Positions 9,537-19,478 are shown, counted from the first letter of the stretch. The stretch is 64,000 nucleotides of DNA from Methanobacterium sp. UBA410 (GCA_002498385.1 DAHH01000003.1:1-64000); one strand, 5' to 3'. Made by a program: numbers and translations. Notes: generated from the letters alone by a model not told the origin.

Positions 9537-10484
9537 TTAATAGTAAACCTTAACTGCTTCCTTCAAATCATCATAAAGACCCAGGGCTGCAAGAGCCCCT
9601 ATTTTACCTTCTTTTCCTGTAACTTCAAAGAACTGGACTCCAACTTCTTTTCCAATTTTTTCAGCCTCTTCAAGGGTTTTCATGGACTTTTTAGCAGATA
9701 CCCCATATTCTTTGAGTTTTTTTGGAACACCAATACCCTCAAAAACTGCAACCGCAGTTTTATCCGATAGAGTATTTTCCTTAAGGAGCTTGCATATGTT
9801 CTCCACAAGTTCATCCTTTTCACCGGGTTTCACAGCAAATACAAGAGCTATTGCAACGCAGTTCTGGGTTTTGTTCGGGTTGTGTGGGAAAAGCTGGCAT
9901 GTGACATGATCCAGGTATTCAAAGCCCATCTGGTTGAGTTTCATGCCCACGTTGTTTGCAAGAGTCCATGTGGCTCCCAGCTCCTTGGTGTCTGTGTCGT
10001 CGATACCAACCACGACCTTCTGCATGCGAGGGGTTACAACAGCTGCCCTTCCAACCTTTGAACCACCTCCAACATCGTAGAGCTCCACTCTTTTCACTCC
10101 CTTGGCCATTCCCCTGCACATGGCTGCACCAACTCCTGCGCCCGCAAGGCCAGCGTGCACGACCTTGACCTCGTCTCCATCAACTGAAACTTCCTCGATT
10201 CCGGCTGCTGCAAAACTTGGTTTGAGTTTTAGATCGGTTTTTCCAATTTTAACCGTGTAAGTGTGCTTGTCACCGTCTTTCTTTGAATCCAAAACCAGGT
10301 CGCTTGTCCGTTTGTACTGGTAGATCATCCATTCAGACCCCGCTATACAGGGATGGTACTCAACAAGCTCCACCATATCCTCATCAACCATGGTGAGAAC
10401 CTTCTTGTAAGGGGCCACCCATGGATCCTTGAATCTGTCTTTTAAATCATCGGGACTTAATATTTCCATTAATTTATTCTCCAT
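9537..10484 (-). CDS. Methanogenesis marker protein 11
   Basis: A 315-residue protein that I recognise as the family found in essentially all methanogens (marker protein 11). The N-terminal half contains a glycine-rich stretch (AGLAGAGVGAAMCRGMAKG) and the middle has VVGIDDTDTKELGATW, an Asp-rich motif shared with tRNA-modification-like proteins. Function is not established; members occur only with methanogenesis genes. Two in-frame ATGs exist, at 10484 and 10469; the second has GGAG at suitable distance. The gene stands alone, with an AT-rich gap of about 370 bases upstream. Confidence 0.85.
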   Translation of the reverse strand: MENKLMEILSPDDLKDRFKDPWVAPYKKVLTMVDEDMVELVEYHPCIAGSEWMIYQYKRTSDLVLDSKKDGDKHTYTVKIGKTDLKLKPSFAAAGIEEVSVDGDEVKVVHAGLAGAGVGAAMCRGMAKGVKRVELYDVGGGSKVGRAAVVTPRMQKVVVGIDDTDTKELGATWTLANNVGMKLNQMGFEYLDHVTCQLFPHNPNKTQNCVAIALVFAVKPGEKDELVENICKLLKENTLSDKTAVAVFEGIGVPKKLKEYGVSAKKSMKTLEEAEKIGKEVGVQFFEVTGKEGKIGALAALGLYDDLKEAVKVYY

Positions 10485-10855
10485 AAACTTTTTAAATTTT
10501 AATCTAAACTTTTTAATCCAATTTTTTAGTCTTTATCATAATTGTGAACCTTAACATCAGTTGAGTTGGAAAATTGAATACACAACAATTTGAACCCTGT
10601 ACTAACTAAGTTTAAAACTAGTTTTTAATTTTATATTTTTTTATGTATATTTTACGTATAAAAAAAAATTTTTTAATGTACAAAGTTCTTTTAATGTACA
10701 AAGATTTGGATGTATAAAAAAAAATTTCAATTAAAAAATTTCAATTAATATCTTAAATTAAAATTTTTGAGATCCAGACCTAAAAAATTGAAAAAAATTC
10801 AAATTTATTCAGAAGCCTACTTTAGACATTTAATAACCTATTTCAGACTAAAAAT

Positions 10856-11266
10856 CTATTTTAAACGTTCACACATCTTAACTACGGCTTCTACTGCACG
10901 TTTTGCATAGTCAACACGCTGGTGTGCCTCGAGCCTTGTCATTTTAGGGCCTGATATTCCGAGTCCAACTGGTTTGTTGTAATCCAGTGCAAGGTCTGCT
11001 ATTTTACGTGAAGCATGCTGTGCTACAATTTCATCATGTCCTGTTGCTCCCTCTATTACTGTACCAATGGTTACAACTGCATCAATGTCGTCCTTTTCAA
11101 GGAGTTTCTTTATTGCAAGGGGCATATCAAAGACACCAGGAACTGCTATCACCTCGGTTATTTCAGAGTCTAAAAATTTTGCATGTTCCTTTGCAAGTTC
11201 CAACATCATGTGAGTTATGTCATAGTTAAATTCTGATACTACTGCTCCTATTCTTACTTTTACCAT
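10856..11266 (-). CDS. ribH: 6,7-dimethyl-8-ribityllumazine synthase
   Basis: The penultimate enzyme of riboflavin synthesis, condensing 5-amino-6-ribitylamino-uracil with dihydroxybutanone phosphate. At 136 residues it has the short archaeal size. Visible motifs are the N-terminal EFNYDIT, the [12 protein letters not shown] loop, and [13 protein letters not shown], which carries the phosphate- and substrate-binding residues, including His. ATG at 11266 follows GGAGGTTAATGA. It lies downstream of the cysteine desulfurase and its tiny hydrophobic follower on the same strand. Flavins are in high demand here because FMN, FAD and F420 are all used by methanogens. Confidence 0.95.
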   Translation of the reverse strand: MVKVRIGAVVSEFNYDITHMMLELAKEHAKFLDSEITEVIAVPGVFDMPLAIKKLLEKDDIDAVVTIGTVIEGATGHDEIVAQHASRKIADLALDYNKPVGLGISGPKMTRLEAHQRVDYAKRAVEAVVKMCERLK

Positions 11267-11416
11267 TCATTAACCTCCAAAAATTGTAAAATAAGTTTAA
11301 ATCTTTATCTGGATTAAGTTCATAATAATGGTTTGAAATTTTTGGTTTGAGATCTTAAACATCAGTTAAGAATTTGATCCAAGCCACAGTCAGGACTGAA
11401 CCGGCATGTTCTCTCT

Positions 11417-11500
11417 TTAAACGAATGCTACGAAGGCAGCAACCGAACTACAAACCATTATAAGAATTATGAAGATTGCTATTATCTGTGCTTTTGTCAT
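11417..11500 (-). CDS. 27-residue hydrophobic peptide
   Basis: ATG at 11500 begins three bases after the stop of the cysteine desulfurase gene, and the product MTKAQIIAIFIILIMVCSSV continues to AAFVAFV before a TAA. It is a single membrane helix with two charged or polar residues in front and one cysteine. The tight spacing suggests translational coupling. No family is recognised; such a frame could arise by chance, but its uniform hydrophobicity and position argue for a real small protein. Confidence 0.45.
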   Translation of the reverse strand: MTKAQIIAIFIILIMVCSSVAAFVAFV

Positions 11501-11503
11501 ATT

Positions 11504-12703
11504 TTACGCCCCAAAAAACTGCGAAACCTCTTTAAGAGTCTCTCCCAATATCTGGACCTCCTCTTTGGTGTTGTAACAGTGAATTGAAGCCCTTACACTT
11601 CCCCCCAGTTCATAAGCGCCAGTATGTCTTATGGCAGGGATTGCACAGTGGTGGCCACTTCTAACACATATCCTCCTGAGTTCGTCCAGTATCTTGGCGA
11701 CATCGTGTGGGTTTGCGCCATTTATATTGAAGGCCACTATCCCATAAATATCTTCTGGATTGCCGTAGACTGTTGTGTTTTCCACCTTACTCACCTCATC
11801 AAACATCAAACTGGTGAGCTCCCTGGAATGTTTTTCTATTTTTTCAAGCCCTATTCTGTTTATGTAATCAACTGCAGTCCCCAAACCTATGACACCTGCA
11901 ATGTTCTGAGTACCTCCCTCAAACCTTGCATGGCCCTCCTCAAGTTTGAAATCCTTCTCAGTAACGTCAAAAACTGTTCCACCACCAAGGTTTTCTGGCT
12001 GAAGTTTGTCCATGCTTCCAGCATGACAGCAAAGAAATCCGGTTCCAACAGGGCCTAAAAGTCCTTTATGTCCAGGAAATGCCGTGAAGTCTGATTTAAG
12101 TTTTTTCACGTCGAGTTTCATGTGTCCTGCAGATTGTGCAGCATCCACAAGGTACAGCACGTTTTTCTCCTCAGTTATCTCACCAACCTCATAGACTGGC
12201 TGAACTGAGCCAATTGCATTTGAAACATGGGTCAGTGCAACGAGCTTTGTTGTATCGTCAATGGCATTTTCAAAGTCGCCTGCATCAACGACACCGTACT
12301 TATCTGCCTTAATTACCTTGAGGTTTACTCCCCTCTTTTTAAGGTTTAACCATGGTAAAAAGTTGGAGTGGTGTTCAATGTTGGAAACAACAACAGAATC
12401 GTCTTTTTTGAAGTCAAGACCGTGTGCAACCAGGTTTATGGCTTCTGTGGTGTTCTTCGTGAATATGATCTCCTCTGGTTTGGAGTTTATGAACCTGGCA
12501 ACCTTGGATCTGGCCTTCTCAAATTCATTACCAGCTTTAACTGCTGTTCTATAGGCTCCCCTACCTATATTTGCATTGTAATTGTAATAATAATCACACA
12601 TTGCCTCCACAACTGGTTTTGGAGTAGGCGTTGTGCTTGCAGCATCCATATAAATAATTTCATCAAGCATTGGTATGTCCTTTCTAATCTCAGTTATTTC
12701 CAT
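11504..12703 (-). CDS. Cysteine desulfurase of the SufS/NifS class
   Basis: A 399-residue pyridoxal-phosphate enzyme that removes sulfur from cysteine to supply Fe-S clusters and thiolated cofactors. The N-terminal YMDAASTTPTP, the HHSNFLPW region that contacts the cofactor, the Schiff-base lysine in FPGHKG and the catalytic cysteine in the RSGHHCA loop are all visible; that loop is of the group II (SufS) type. ATG at 12703 follows GGAGATCC. No SufBC or scaffold gene is adjacent. A free-standing desulfurase in a methanogen may support Fe-S assembly for the many ferredoxin-type proteins, two of which are encoded further along. Confidence 0.9.
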   Translation of the reverse strand: MEITEIRKDIPMLDEIIYMDAASTTPTPKPVVEAMCDYYYNYNANIGRGAYRTAVKAGNEFEKARSKVARFINSKPEEIIFTKNTTEAINLVAHGLDFKKDDSVVVSNIEHHSNFLPWLNLKKRGVNLKVIKADKYGVVDAGDFENAIDDTTKLVALTHVSNAIGSVQPVYEVGEITEEKNVLYLVDAAQSAGHMKLDVKKLKSDFTAFPGHKGLLGPVGTGFLCCHAGSMDKLQPENLGGGTVFDVTEKDFKLEEGHARFEGGTQNIAGVIGLGTAVDYINRIGLEKIEKHSRELTSLMFDEVSKVENTTVYGNPEDIYGIVAFNINGANPHDVAKILDELRRICVRSGHHCAIPAIRHTGAYELGGSVRASIHCYNTKEEVQILGETLKEVSQFFGA

Positions 12704-12928
12704 GTTGGATCTCCTGAATTTATTATGACGTTAGAAAGTTTTACAATGGATCACATATAACTATTGTTATACACTTCACGCCTCATCACCATTTCATTGT
12801 AGATCTTTATCCATTAAAAAAAAACCAGTGATATTCAATAATTTCCATAAAAAAAGTTTTTAAAGTCTGTAAACTAAAAAATCCTGAAAAATAAAAGTAA
12901 AAATAAAAAAATAGTGATGCAAGGTTAT

Positions 12929-13948
12929 TTAGAGTTCTCCAAGTTTTCTTGCAACTTCCTCTGCCATTTCCATGGTTGATGAACTGCCTCCAAGGTCGGA
13001 TGTAACCACCTTACCCTCATCAATGGTATCAATAAGGGCTTTTTCAATTTTCCTGGCTTCATCCTGTTCTCCGAGGTATTCAAGCATTAAAACAGTGGAT
13101 AGTATCATTGCAGATGGGTTTGCAATGCCTTTACCAGCAATATTCGGTGCAGAACCGTGCACTGGTTCGAATATTCCATTGTCATCCCCAATATTTGCTG
13201 ATGGTAGAAGTCCAAGCCCTCCAACAATTCCTGCTCCCTCATCTGAAAGTATATCTCCAAAAAGATTGCTTGTAACTATTACATCAAAGTTTTGAGGCAT
13301 TGTAACGAGGTACATGGCTGTTGCGTCAACGTAGAAATCGTTGGATTCAATATCCTTGTGGTTTTCAGCCGTTTGATAGAAAACTTCCTTAAACACACCA
13401 TCAGTCTTTTTAAGCACATTTGCCTTGTGTACAGCTGTAACTTTACTTCTTCCAGTTTTCTTTGCGTAGTTAAATGCGAATTCACAGATTCTCCTGGTGG
13501 CTGCACGTGTTGTAATACGCAGAGCAGTTGCTCCCTCATCAGTGTACTCTTCATGACCTGAGTAGAGGCCTTCTGTGTTTTCACGGACTATGACAAAGTC
13601 CACATCCCCAAATCTACCTTTTTTACCGTAGGAATGTACTGGACGAAGGTTAACATATAAATCAAGTTCTCTTCTAAGTTTTACAATTACATCTGCAGCT
13701 GATTCACCAACAGCCCCAAATAAACATGCCTGTGACTTTTTAACCATGTCAAGTGTTTCCTGTGGAAGTGCAACACCCGTTTTTTCAAGCTGCTCATCCC
13801 CTGCATCTGCAAAGGTGTAATCAAAATCCACATTAGACGCATCCAAAACACGTAAAGCAGCCTCCATAACCTCCTTTCCAATTCCATCCCCTGGTATAAC
13901 TGTTATCTTATATGTACTTCCACTACCTGTACCGCAGCAACATCCCAC
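12929..13948 (-). CDS. leuB: 3-isopropylmalate dehydrogenase (or homoisocitrate dehydrogenase)
   Basis: A beta-hydroxyacid oxidative decarboxylase of 339 residues. The fold markers are IPGDGIGKEV, the substrate arginines in LRRELDLYVNLRP, VRENTEGLYSG, KANVLKKTDG, and the metal-binding SNLFGDILSDE followed by HGSAPNIAGK. The GTG start at 13948 follows AGGAGTTGATACA, which makes the protein begin MGCCCGTGSGS, an unusual Cys-Gly leader. Methanogens have several paralogues: leucine synthesis (LeuB) and coenzyme B synthesis (AksF). Clustering with large and small dehydratase subunits just upstream supports LeuB, but the alternative is open. Confidence 0.85.
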   Translation of the reverse strand: MGCCCGTGSGSTYKITVIPGDGIGKEVMEAALRVLDASNVDFDYTFADAGDEQLEKTGVALPQETLDMVKKSQACLFGAVGESAADVIVKLRRELDLYVNLRPVHSYGKKGRFGDVDFVIVRENTEGLYSGHEEYTDEGATALRITTRAATRRICEFAFNYAKKTGRSKVTAVHKANVLKKTDGVFKEVFYQTAENHKDIESNDFYVDATAMYLVTMPQNFDVIVTSNLFGDILSDEGAGIVGGLGLLPSANIGDDNGIFEPVHGSAPNIAGKGIANPSAMILSTVLMLEYLGEQDEARKIEKALIDTIDEGKVVTSDLGGSSSTMEMAEEVARKLGEL

Positions 13949-13963
13949 TGTATCAACTCCTGA

Positions 13964-13975
13964 ATCTTATAAATA
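13964..13975 (-). promoter_or_regulatory. TATA box of leuB
   Basis: On the minus strand the sequence ATATTTATAAG lies only about 20 bases upstream of the leuB GTG, with the ribosome binding site squeezed between. Transcription starting the usual 22-27 bases after an archaeal TATA box would give almost no leader. The rest of the gap to leuD (13976-14265) is AT-rich with a tandem repeat of AAATTAGGGTTTGAT near 14180-14210 and no gene. Confidence 0.4.
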
Positions 13976-14265
13976 TTCGTTTTATAAATAGCCTTTATTT
14001 TCTTTTCTTTATTTTTTTATTCTTTAAAAATAATTTAAATCTAATAATATTGAATTTAATTTATTAAAATACATACTTAATCTTATTTATGGCTTTAATC
14101 TATATTTTAATTAATATTTAATGTTTGATTGTCCAATAAATTAATTTAATGATTTTAATGGTTAAAAAATAATAAATTAGGGTTTGATAAATTAGGGTTT
14201 GATAAATTTAATTAATAGAAATGGGATTAACAGGAGAAAACCAATTTTTTTCTCCAAAATTCCCA

Positions 14266-14763
14266 TTAATCTCCCTTTATCTCTGCAAGGTTTTCCTTGA
14301 GGTAGGGTATCAAACCACCGCTTTGCAGGATCTGGAGCATGAACTCAGGCAGACCCACAACTTCAAATTCTTCAGAGGTTGTGACATCCCTTAAAATTCC
14401 TTTATCCATGTCTATTTCAACTTCATCCCCCTGAGAGATCTTTGAAGTGTTTTTAGCCTCTATAAGTGGAAGTCCCACGTTTATGGAGTTTCTATAGAAT
14501 ATTCTTGCGAAGGACTCTGCAACCACTGCAGCCACTCCGGCACCCTTAAGGGCAATTGGTGCATGTTCCCTGGACGATCCACATCCGAAATTTTTACCTG
14601 CAACAATCATATCTCCCTTCTGAACTTTCTTAGAAAAATCAGGGTTGCTTCCCTCCATGACGTGTTCTGCAAGTTCTTTCTCACCTGTTAACACCAGGTA
14701 CCTTCCAGGAATTATAACATCCGTATCAACGTCGTCTCCAAATTTCCAGACTTTTCCTTTCAT
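14266..14763 (-). CDS. leuD: 3-isopropylmalate dehydratase small subunit
   Basis: The swivel-domain subunit of an aconitase-type hydro-lyase, 165 residues. [14 protein letters not shown] at the N-terminus and the substrate-binding [11 protein letters not shown] are intact. The specificity loop after GR reads YLVLTGE. As I recall, YLV-type loops mark isopropylmalate isomerase and YLRT-type loops mark the homoaconitase of coenzyme B synthesis, so the leucine assignment is favoured. ATG at 14763 follows AAGGTGTTAAA. It is 79 bases downstream of the large subunit gene, so leuC-leuD probably form one transcript. Confidence 0.85.
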   Translation of the reverse strand: MKGKVWKFGDDVDTDVIIPGRYLVLTGEKELAEHVMEGSNPDFSKKVQKGDMIVAGKNFGCGSSREHAPIALKGAGVAAVVAESFARIFYRNSINVGLPLIEAKNTSKISQGDEVEIDMDKGILRDVTTSEEFEVVGLPEFMLQILQSGGLIPYLKENLAEIKGD

Positions 14764-14842
14764 TTTAACACCTTAAACTGTTTTTAATTTCCAATTTATT
14801 TTATACTTAAATTTAATGGATCCATGCTTTCAATGCACGTTT

Positions 14843-16105
14843 TTATAAATCCCTTGGATCCGTGACCTTTCCTTTAATTGCAGATGCTGCTGCAACTGCT
14901 GCTGAGCTGAGGTAAACTTCACCTTCAGGGCTTCCCTGCCTTCCCTTGAAGTTCCTGTTCGAGGTTGAAAGGCTCACCTCTCCAGGCCCTATGAGTCCAA
15001 TGTGGCCTCCGAGACATGGTCCACAGCATGGGTTGCACACGAGGGCTCCTGAATCTACAAAGGTTCTGAGAAGTCCTTCATCCATTGCCTTCATGTAGAT
15101 CTCCCTTGATGCTGGTATAACAAGCATCCTGGTGCTGTCTGAAACCTTCTTACCCTTGAGGATCTTTGCAGCCGATCTTAGGTCGTCAAGTCTGCCATTT
15201 GTGCATGATCCCAGGAAAACCTGGTCAATATCTGTTCCTTCAACCTCTGAAATCGGTTTGACGTTGTCAACATGATGTGGACATGCCACCTGAGGTTCCA
15301 GTTTGCTCACGTCAAAGTCCATGGCTTCAAGGGATTCTGCATCGAGGTCTGTTTTCATGACCTTGTAGGATTTAGTTGAGCGTCCCTTTATGTAATCAAA
15401 GGTCTTCTGGTCGGGTTCCACAAGACCTGTCTTTCCACCCATTTCAATGGCCATGTTGCACATGACCATCCTGTCAGAAACCGACATTTTCTGGGTTGTT
15501 TCGCCTCCAAATTCGCATGCTTTGTAGGTTGCACCGTCTGCACCTATGGTACCGATGATGTTCAGTACAACATCTTTTGCGTAAACATAGTCCTTTAAAG
15601 CTCCTGTTATGTTGAATTTTATGGTTTCAGGGACTTTAAACCAGAGTTTACCCGTTGCAAATACCATTGCCATATCTGTTGAGCCTATTCCTGTTGAAAA
15701 TGCTCCTAATGCTCCATGGGTGCATGTGTGTGAGTCTGTTCCGACTACAACTTCTCCTGGAACAATGTGACCCTTTTCAGGCAGTACCTGGTGGCAAACT
15801 CCCTCTCTTACATCATAAAAATTGTTTATTCCCTGCTGCTTAACGAACTTACGCATGGTTATGTGGTTGGCTGCAGCCTCAAGCGAATCTGCAGGAACCT
15901 GGTGATCGAACATCACAACGATCTTCTCTGGATCCCAGACCTTTTCTACACCTATCTTCTCAAATGATTCCACAGATAATGGTCCTGTTAAATCATGAGT
16001 CATGGCAACATCTATGTTTGCCATTACTATTTCTCCAGCCCCCACTTCTTTCTTACCGGCGGCTTTTGCAAGTATCTTCTCTGCCATGGTCATTGACATG
16101 TGCAT
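14843..16105 (-). CDS. leuC: 3-isopropylmalate dehydratase large subunit
   Basis: The Fe-S subunit of the isomerase that converts 2- to 3-isopropylmalate, 420 residues. The three cluster ligands are visible in GSCTNGR and in the [12 protein letters not shown] segment; [11 protein letters not shown] and the [10 protein letters not shown] region are also conserved. Starts at 16105 ([10 protein letters not shown]) or at either of the two following ATGs are possible because AGGAGG lies just ahead. The paralogous homoaconitase of coenzyme B synthesis has the same fold, so the leucine assignment depends on the leuD loop and the leuB neighbour. Confidence 0.85.
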   Translation of the reverse strand: MHMSMTMAEKILAKAAGKKEVGAGEIVMANIDVAMTHDLTGPLSVESFEKIGVEKVWDPEKIVVMFDHQVPADSLEAAANHITMRKFVKQQGINNFYDVREGVCHQVLPEKGHIVPGEVVVGTDSHTCTHGALGAFSTGIGSTDMAMVFATGKLWFKVPETIKFNITGALKDYVYAKDVVLNIIGTIGADGATYKACEFGGETTQKMSVSDRMVMCNMAIEMGGKTGLVEPDQKTFDYIKGRSTKSYKVMKTDLDAESLEAMDFDVSKLEPQVACPHHVDNVKPISEVEGTDIDQVFLGSCTNGRLDDLRSAAKILKGKKVSDSTRMLVIPASREIYMKAMDEGLLRTFVDSGALVCNPCCGPCLGGHIGLIGPGEVSLSTSNRNFKGRQGSPEGEVYLSSAAVAAASAIKGKVTDPRDL

Positions 16106-16225
16106 TCATCCTCCTATGTTATTAAAATGGATTTTCTCATTAAACGGATGATCATGTAAAATAATTATTTAGGTAATTATTTAGGTAATTATTTAGATTT
16201 TAGATTAAATTACCTAAATATTAAA

Positions 16226-16657
16226 TTAGATTACTGAATCAATTTTTTTTATAATTTCAATGAAGTTATCAACCTCTTCAGGGTTTAAAACCTCTAAAAT
16301 TTTATTAATCGTGTTTTTATGTACCTGTTCATGCAGTTTCATAATGTCTTTACCCTTTGGTGTAAGCTGTAGAAAATAAAAACGTTTATCATCATTTGAT
16401 CGGACTTTAGTTACAATTCCCAATCTTATCAGCTGGTTAACAGCTATTGAAACCGTTGATTTTTTGACGTCCAGTGTTTTCGATAGTTCAGAAACGCTTA
16501 TTCCTTCGTTCTTACTGATCAGCTCAATGTAATACAGTTGTCGTAGTGTGTATTTCTTTAAATCTCCACTGAGAAGCTGTGTCTGGAATTTTCTACTGAA
16601 TTTACCCAAGTTATCCATTGATTCTACAAGTTCGAGCTCTTGATTCATGTTTGTCAC
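16226..16657 (-). CDS. MarR-family transcriptional regulator
   Basis: A winged-helix repressor of about 140 residues. The pattern is typical: an N-terminal dimer helix, LRQLYYIELISKNEGISVSE leading into the recognition helix SELSKTLDVKKSTVSIAVNQL, a wing with NDDKRFYFLQLT, and a long C-terminal helix. The ATG at 16648, eight bases after GGAG, is a better start than the GTG at 16657. It reads away from rpa, so the 16.66-17.07 kb gap is a divergent promoter region. TTAGTTAG near 16680, just upstream of its start, is a possible self-operator. Confidence 0.8.
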   Translation of the reverse strand: MTNMNQELELVESMDNLGKFSRKFQTQLLSGDLKKYTLRQLYYIELISKNEGISVSELSKTLDVKKSTVSIAVNQLIRLGIVTKVRSNDDKRFYFLQLTPKGKDIMKLHEQVHKNTINKILEVLNPEEVDNFIEIIKKIDSVI

Positions 16658-16940
16658 TCCACAGGATATATAGTTTTATCTAACTAACTATTATAAAAAC
16701 TTTGCCCAACAAGCAATCATTCTTAAAGTAAACTCCCGGCAAGCACTTATGGAAGATTCTTGTGGAATCCCCAAAACCAGGTTTATTATGAATATAACTA
16801 AAAATTATTATTTAATGGTTCTGCACCTAAATATATGAACAAGTTATTAGTATGATGGCTCCAAACATTGTAGCAGTTTTCCATATCAAATGCAACATGG
16901 TCTGGACTAAGTTCAAGATCTGTAAATATAATATCATGAT

Positions 16941-17002
16941 AATATATTAGTAATTAATAATATATTAGTAATAATATATTTATATAAAGTAATACTAATT
17001 AC
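16941..17002. promoter_or_regulatory. AT-rich direct and inverted repeats with TATA box upstream of rpa
   Basis: AATATATTAGTAAT occurs at 16941-16954 and again at 16959-16972, and its inverse core TACTAATTAC follows at 16993-17002. Between them lies a strong archaeal TATA sequence, TTTATATAAAG (16979-16989). The arrangement brackets the likely rpa promoter and could bind a dimeric regulator. The rest of the 411-base gap (16658-16940) shows no gene. Confidence 0.45.
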
Positions 17003-17069
17003 TTCTCATGGGCTATCTATCAACTTATAGTCTAGCTTAGATAAAAAATATTTTAGTGAGGGAACCCAA

Positions 17070-19478
17070 ATGAGTGGCGAAATTAAAGAAGAAATAAATA
17101 GGGAGTACGAAAAAATCAAAGACAAACTCCCCTACGAGGACTTCCTGAAAAAGATGGATGAAAGAAAAAAGGAGTACGCCGATGTGAGTTTCATGAACGA
17201 CCTTGACATAGCAAGGACCATCACCGGCGAGTACATAAGCGAAGCAAACCAGCCTCTTTCAGAAAAAAACGAATCGAAAAAAATCGCAGAACTGACTGCA
17301 GGGGAGGAAAACGTCAGCATTACAGGACGTATCATGCACATCTCAAACGTTAAAAGATTCACCAGCAGAAAGGGAAAGGGCGGCAAACGTGCCAAAATGG
17401 TGATTGCTGATGAAAGTGGGCAGATAGGGGTTGCAATGTGGACAAACAACATCAAATCCCTTAAGAATATCGAGGAGAACGATGTTATTAAACTGAACCA
17501 CGTGGACGTTAAACAGAGCTTCGGGGCAGAGGACACCAACGAAATTCAAATGGGTTGGGATTCAACAGTTGAAAAGCTACCTGAAAGCGATGATTTCAAA
17601 GCATTTCCCAAGTACGATGACAGCGTAACCAACATAGAAGACATCAAAGCCGACATGCAGGTCAATGTAATAGCAAGGATCATCAGAATACCAAGAATAA
17701 GAACCTTCAACAGACAGAACGGAAAAGAGGGACAGGTTGCTTCCTTGGAAATTCAGGACAAAACAGGGAAAATTCAGTACACCCTATGGAACAGTGACAC
17801 CGATCTCATAAAAGATCTAAAACTCAAGGAAGGGGATTCTGTGAAGATACTTGCGGCTTTTGCACGTTCAAGAAACGGAGAACTCTCATTAAGCCATTCA
17901 AACATTGGAAATATGGTGAAAGGGGAATTTGATGTCCCAGATTACACTGAAAACGTTGTAAAACTCGGTGATGCCCATGAAATGAGGGACGTTACCATTA
18001 TTGGAGTGGTGTCTCACAACTACGACAAAATAACCTTCCAAAGAAAGGACGGAAGCGAAGGACAGGTTAAATCCATTGAGATCCAGGATGAGACAGGAAG
18101 CATAAGGGTCACCCTCTGGAACGACGATGCAGATGAAACCAAGTTGAAGATCAACCAGAAGGATATAATCAAAATAATCGGGGGCAACATCGAATTCGAT
18201 GAGTATTCAAGCACCGGTTACAGGGTTAACACTAACTGGAACACCAAAATAATCATAAACCCAGAAATAGATCCTAAATTGAGGAAAAACCTTGAAAAAC
18301 TGGTTGAATATATCAAACCCGTCAAGGTAGCAGATTTAAATGACAGAGATGATGAAGGGGAAGATGTAGACCTAATAGGAAGAATTGTGAGTATTTACGA
18401 TCTAAACGAATTCCAAAGAAATGACGGTACCACTGGAAATGTTAGAACGATTGAAATTGGAGACGATACAGGTGTGATTAGAACTTCTTTCTGGGATGAG
18501 AAGGCAGAAATGCCATTGAAGGAGGGAGATGCTGTAAAACTTGAGAACGCAAGAACCAGGTTTGGAAACTACAACATGGAATTAAGCGTTGGCAAGACTT
18601 CAAGGGTTTTAAAACCTGAGGCCGATGAACTTCTGGACATTCCAACCCTAACTGAAATTGAGGATATGTTGTACACAACCAAAAGGATTGACCAGCTTGC
18701 AGAGGGCGACAGCAACGTCAACCTGGTTGGAAGGGTAATAAATCTTTACGATCCAAACCAGTTCCAAAGAAGTGACGGCACTCCTGGAATGGTACGAACA
18801 GCCGAGTTAGCAGATAGTACTGGAGTTATAAGGGCTTCACTCTGGGACGAAAAGGCAGAAATGCCCTTAAGTGTTGGTGAAGCTGTAAAAATAAACAATC
18901 CACGGGTTAACTTTAGAAATGATAGAATAGAACTCAGTGTTGGGAGAAATACACTTGTTACTAAAGTAAATGAAGATGAAGCTAAGGATCTGCCTTCAGT
19001 AGACGAAATAGAGGATATGATCTATAAATCTAAAAATATAGGTGACATAGAAGAGGAAGATCGCAATATAAGGGTAAAAGGGGAAATTGTAGAGGCATAC
19101 GGTAACAACATACTCTTTGAAATGTGCCCAAACTGTAACAAGAGGGTTACTTTATCATCTGATAATGTTTACGTGTGCGATATGTGTGGTGAAGAGATAG
19201 AAGAACCCAACTACCTCATGATAATTTCCTGCGTGATTGAGGATGAAACAGGGACCATGAGAGCTACCTTCTTCAGAAAATCCGCTGAAGATCTGATCAA
19301 AATGACAACAGCTCAAGTAAGGGATATCATCCAAAAAACAGGAGATGAAGGTTCGCTTGAGGGCAAAGTTGACGATCTGGTGGGTCATGAGATCACTGTA
19401 ATTGCAGATGCAAATTTCAATGACTACGATGAGGAGATACGGTTAAACGTCAAAAAAGTGGAAGCCTTAAAACTTTGA
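17070..19478 (+). CDS. rpa: Replication protein A, single-stranded DNA-binding, six OB folds and zinc finger
   Basis: The single-strand DNA-binding protein of replication and repair, 802 residues, ATG after GTGAGG. Six OB folds can be counted from their repeated beta-strand signatures (GRIMHI, ARIIRI, GVVSHN, GRIVSI, GRVINL, GEIVEA). The fourth and fifth are close copies that share DEKAEMPL and an EIEDMLY / EIEDMIY linker, so one arose by recent duplication. A C4 zinc finger (CPNC ... CDMC) sits in the last fold. The Methanothermobacter protein I remember is shorter, with five OB folds. radA follows after 91 bases, suggesting a shared recombination-repair transcript. Confidence 0.92.
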   Translation: MSGEIKEEINREYEKIKDKLPYEDFLKKMDERKKEYADVSFMNDLDIARTITGEYISEANQPLSEKNESKKIAELTAGEENVSITGRIMHISNVKRFTSRKGKGGKRAKMVIADESGQIGVAMWTNNIKSLKNIEENDVIKLNHVDVKQSFGAEDTNEIQMGWDSTVEKLPESDDFKAFPKYDDSVTNIEDIKADMQVNVIARIIRIPRIRTFNRQNGKEGQVASLEIQDKTGKIQYTLWNSDTDLIKDLKLKEGDSVKILAAFARSRNGELSLSHSNIGNMVKGEFDVPDYTENVVKLGDAHEMRDVTIIGVVSHNYDKITFQRKDGSEGQVKSIEIQDETGSIRVTLWNDDADETKLKINQKDIIKIIGGNIEFDEYSSTGYRVNTNWNTKIIINPEIDPKLRKNLEKLVEYIKPVKVADLNDRDDEGEDVDLIGRIVSIYDLNEFQRNDGTTGNVRTIEIGDDTGVIRTSFWDEKAEMPLKEGDAVKLENARTRFGNYNMELSVGKTSRVLKPEADELLDIPTLTEIEDMLYTTKRIDQLAEGDSNVNLVGRVINLYDPNQFQRSDGTPGMVRTAELADSTGVIRASLWDEKAEMPLSVGEAVKINNPRVNFRNDRIELSVGRNTLVTKVNEDEAKDLPSVDEIEDMIYKSKNIGDIEEEDRNIRVKGEIVEAYGNNILFEMCPNCNKRVTLSSDNVYVCDMCGEEIEEPNYLMIISCVIEDETGTMRATFFRKSAEDLIKMTTAQVRDIIQKTGDEGSLEGKVDDLVGHEITVIADANFNDYDEEIRLNVKKVEALKL

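Noticed and set aside
11624..12058. 144-codon plus-strand frame opposite the cysteine desulfurase
   Set aside because: It lies wholly antisense to an intact enzyme gene with complete motifs, has no ribosome binding site and no coherent protein pattern.
14843..16105. Homoaconitase (coenzyme B pathway) assignment for the dehydratase pair
   Set aside because: The YLVLTGE loop of the small subunit and the adjacent LeuB-type dehydrogenase favour leucine synthesis, though this is not proven.
16160..16215. CRISPR-like repeats
   Set aside because: The repeats are 9-17 bases, adjacent or nearly so, without uniform spacers or cas genes; they belong to the general microduplication pattern.
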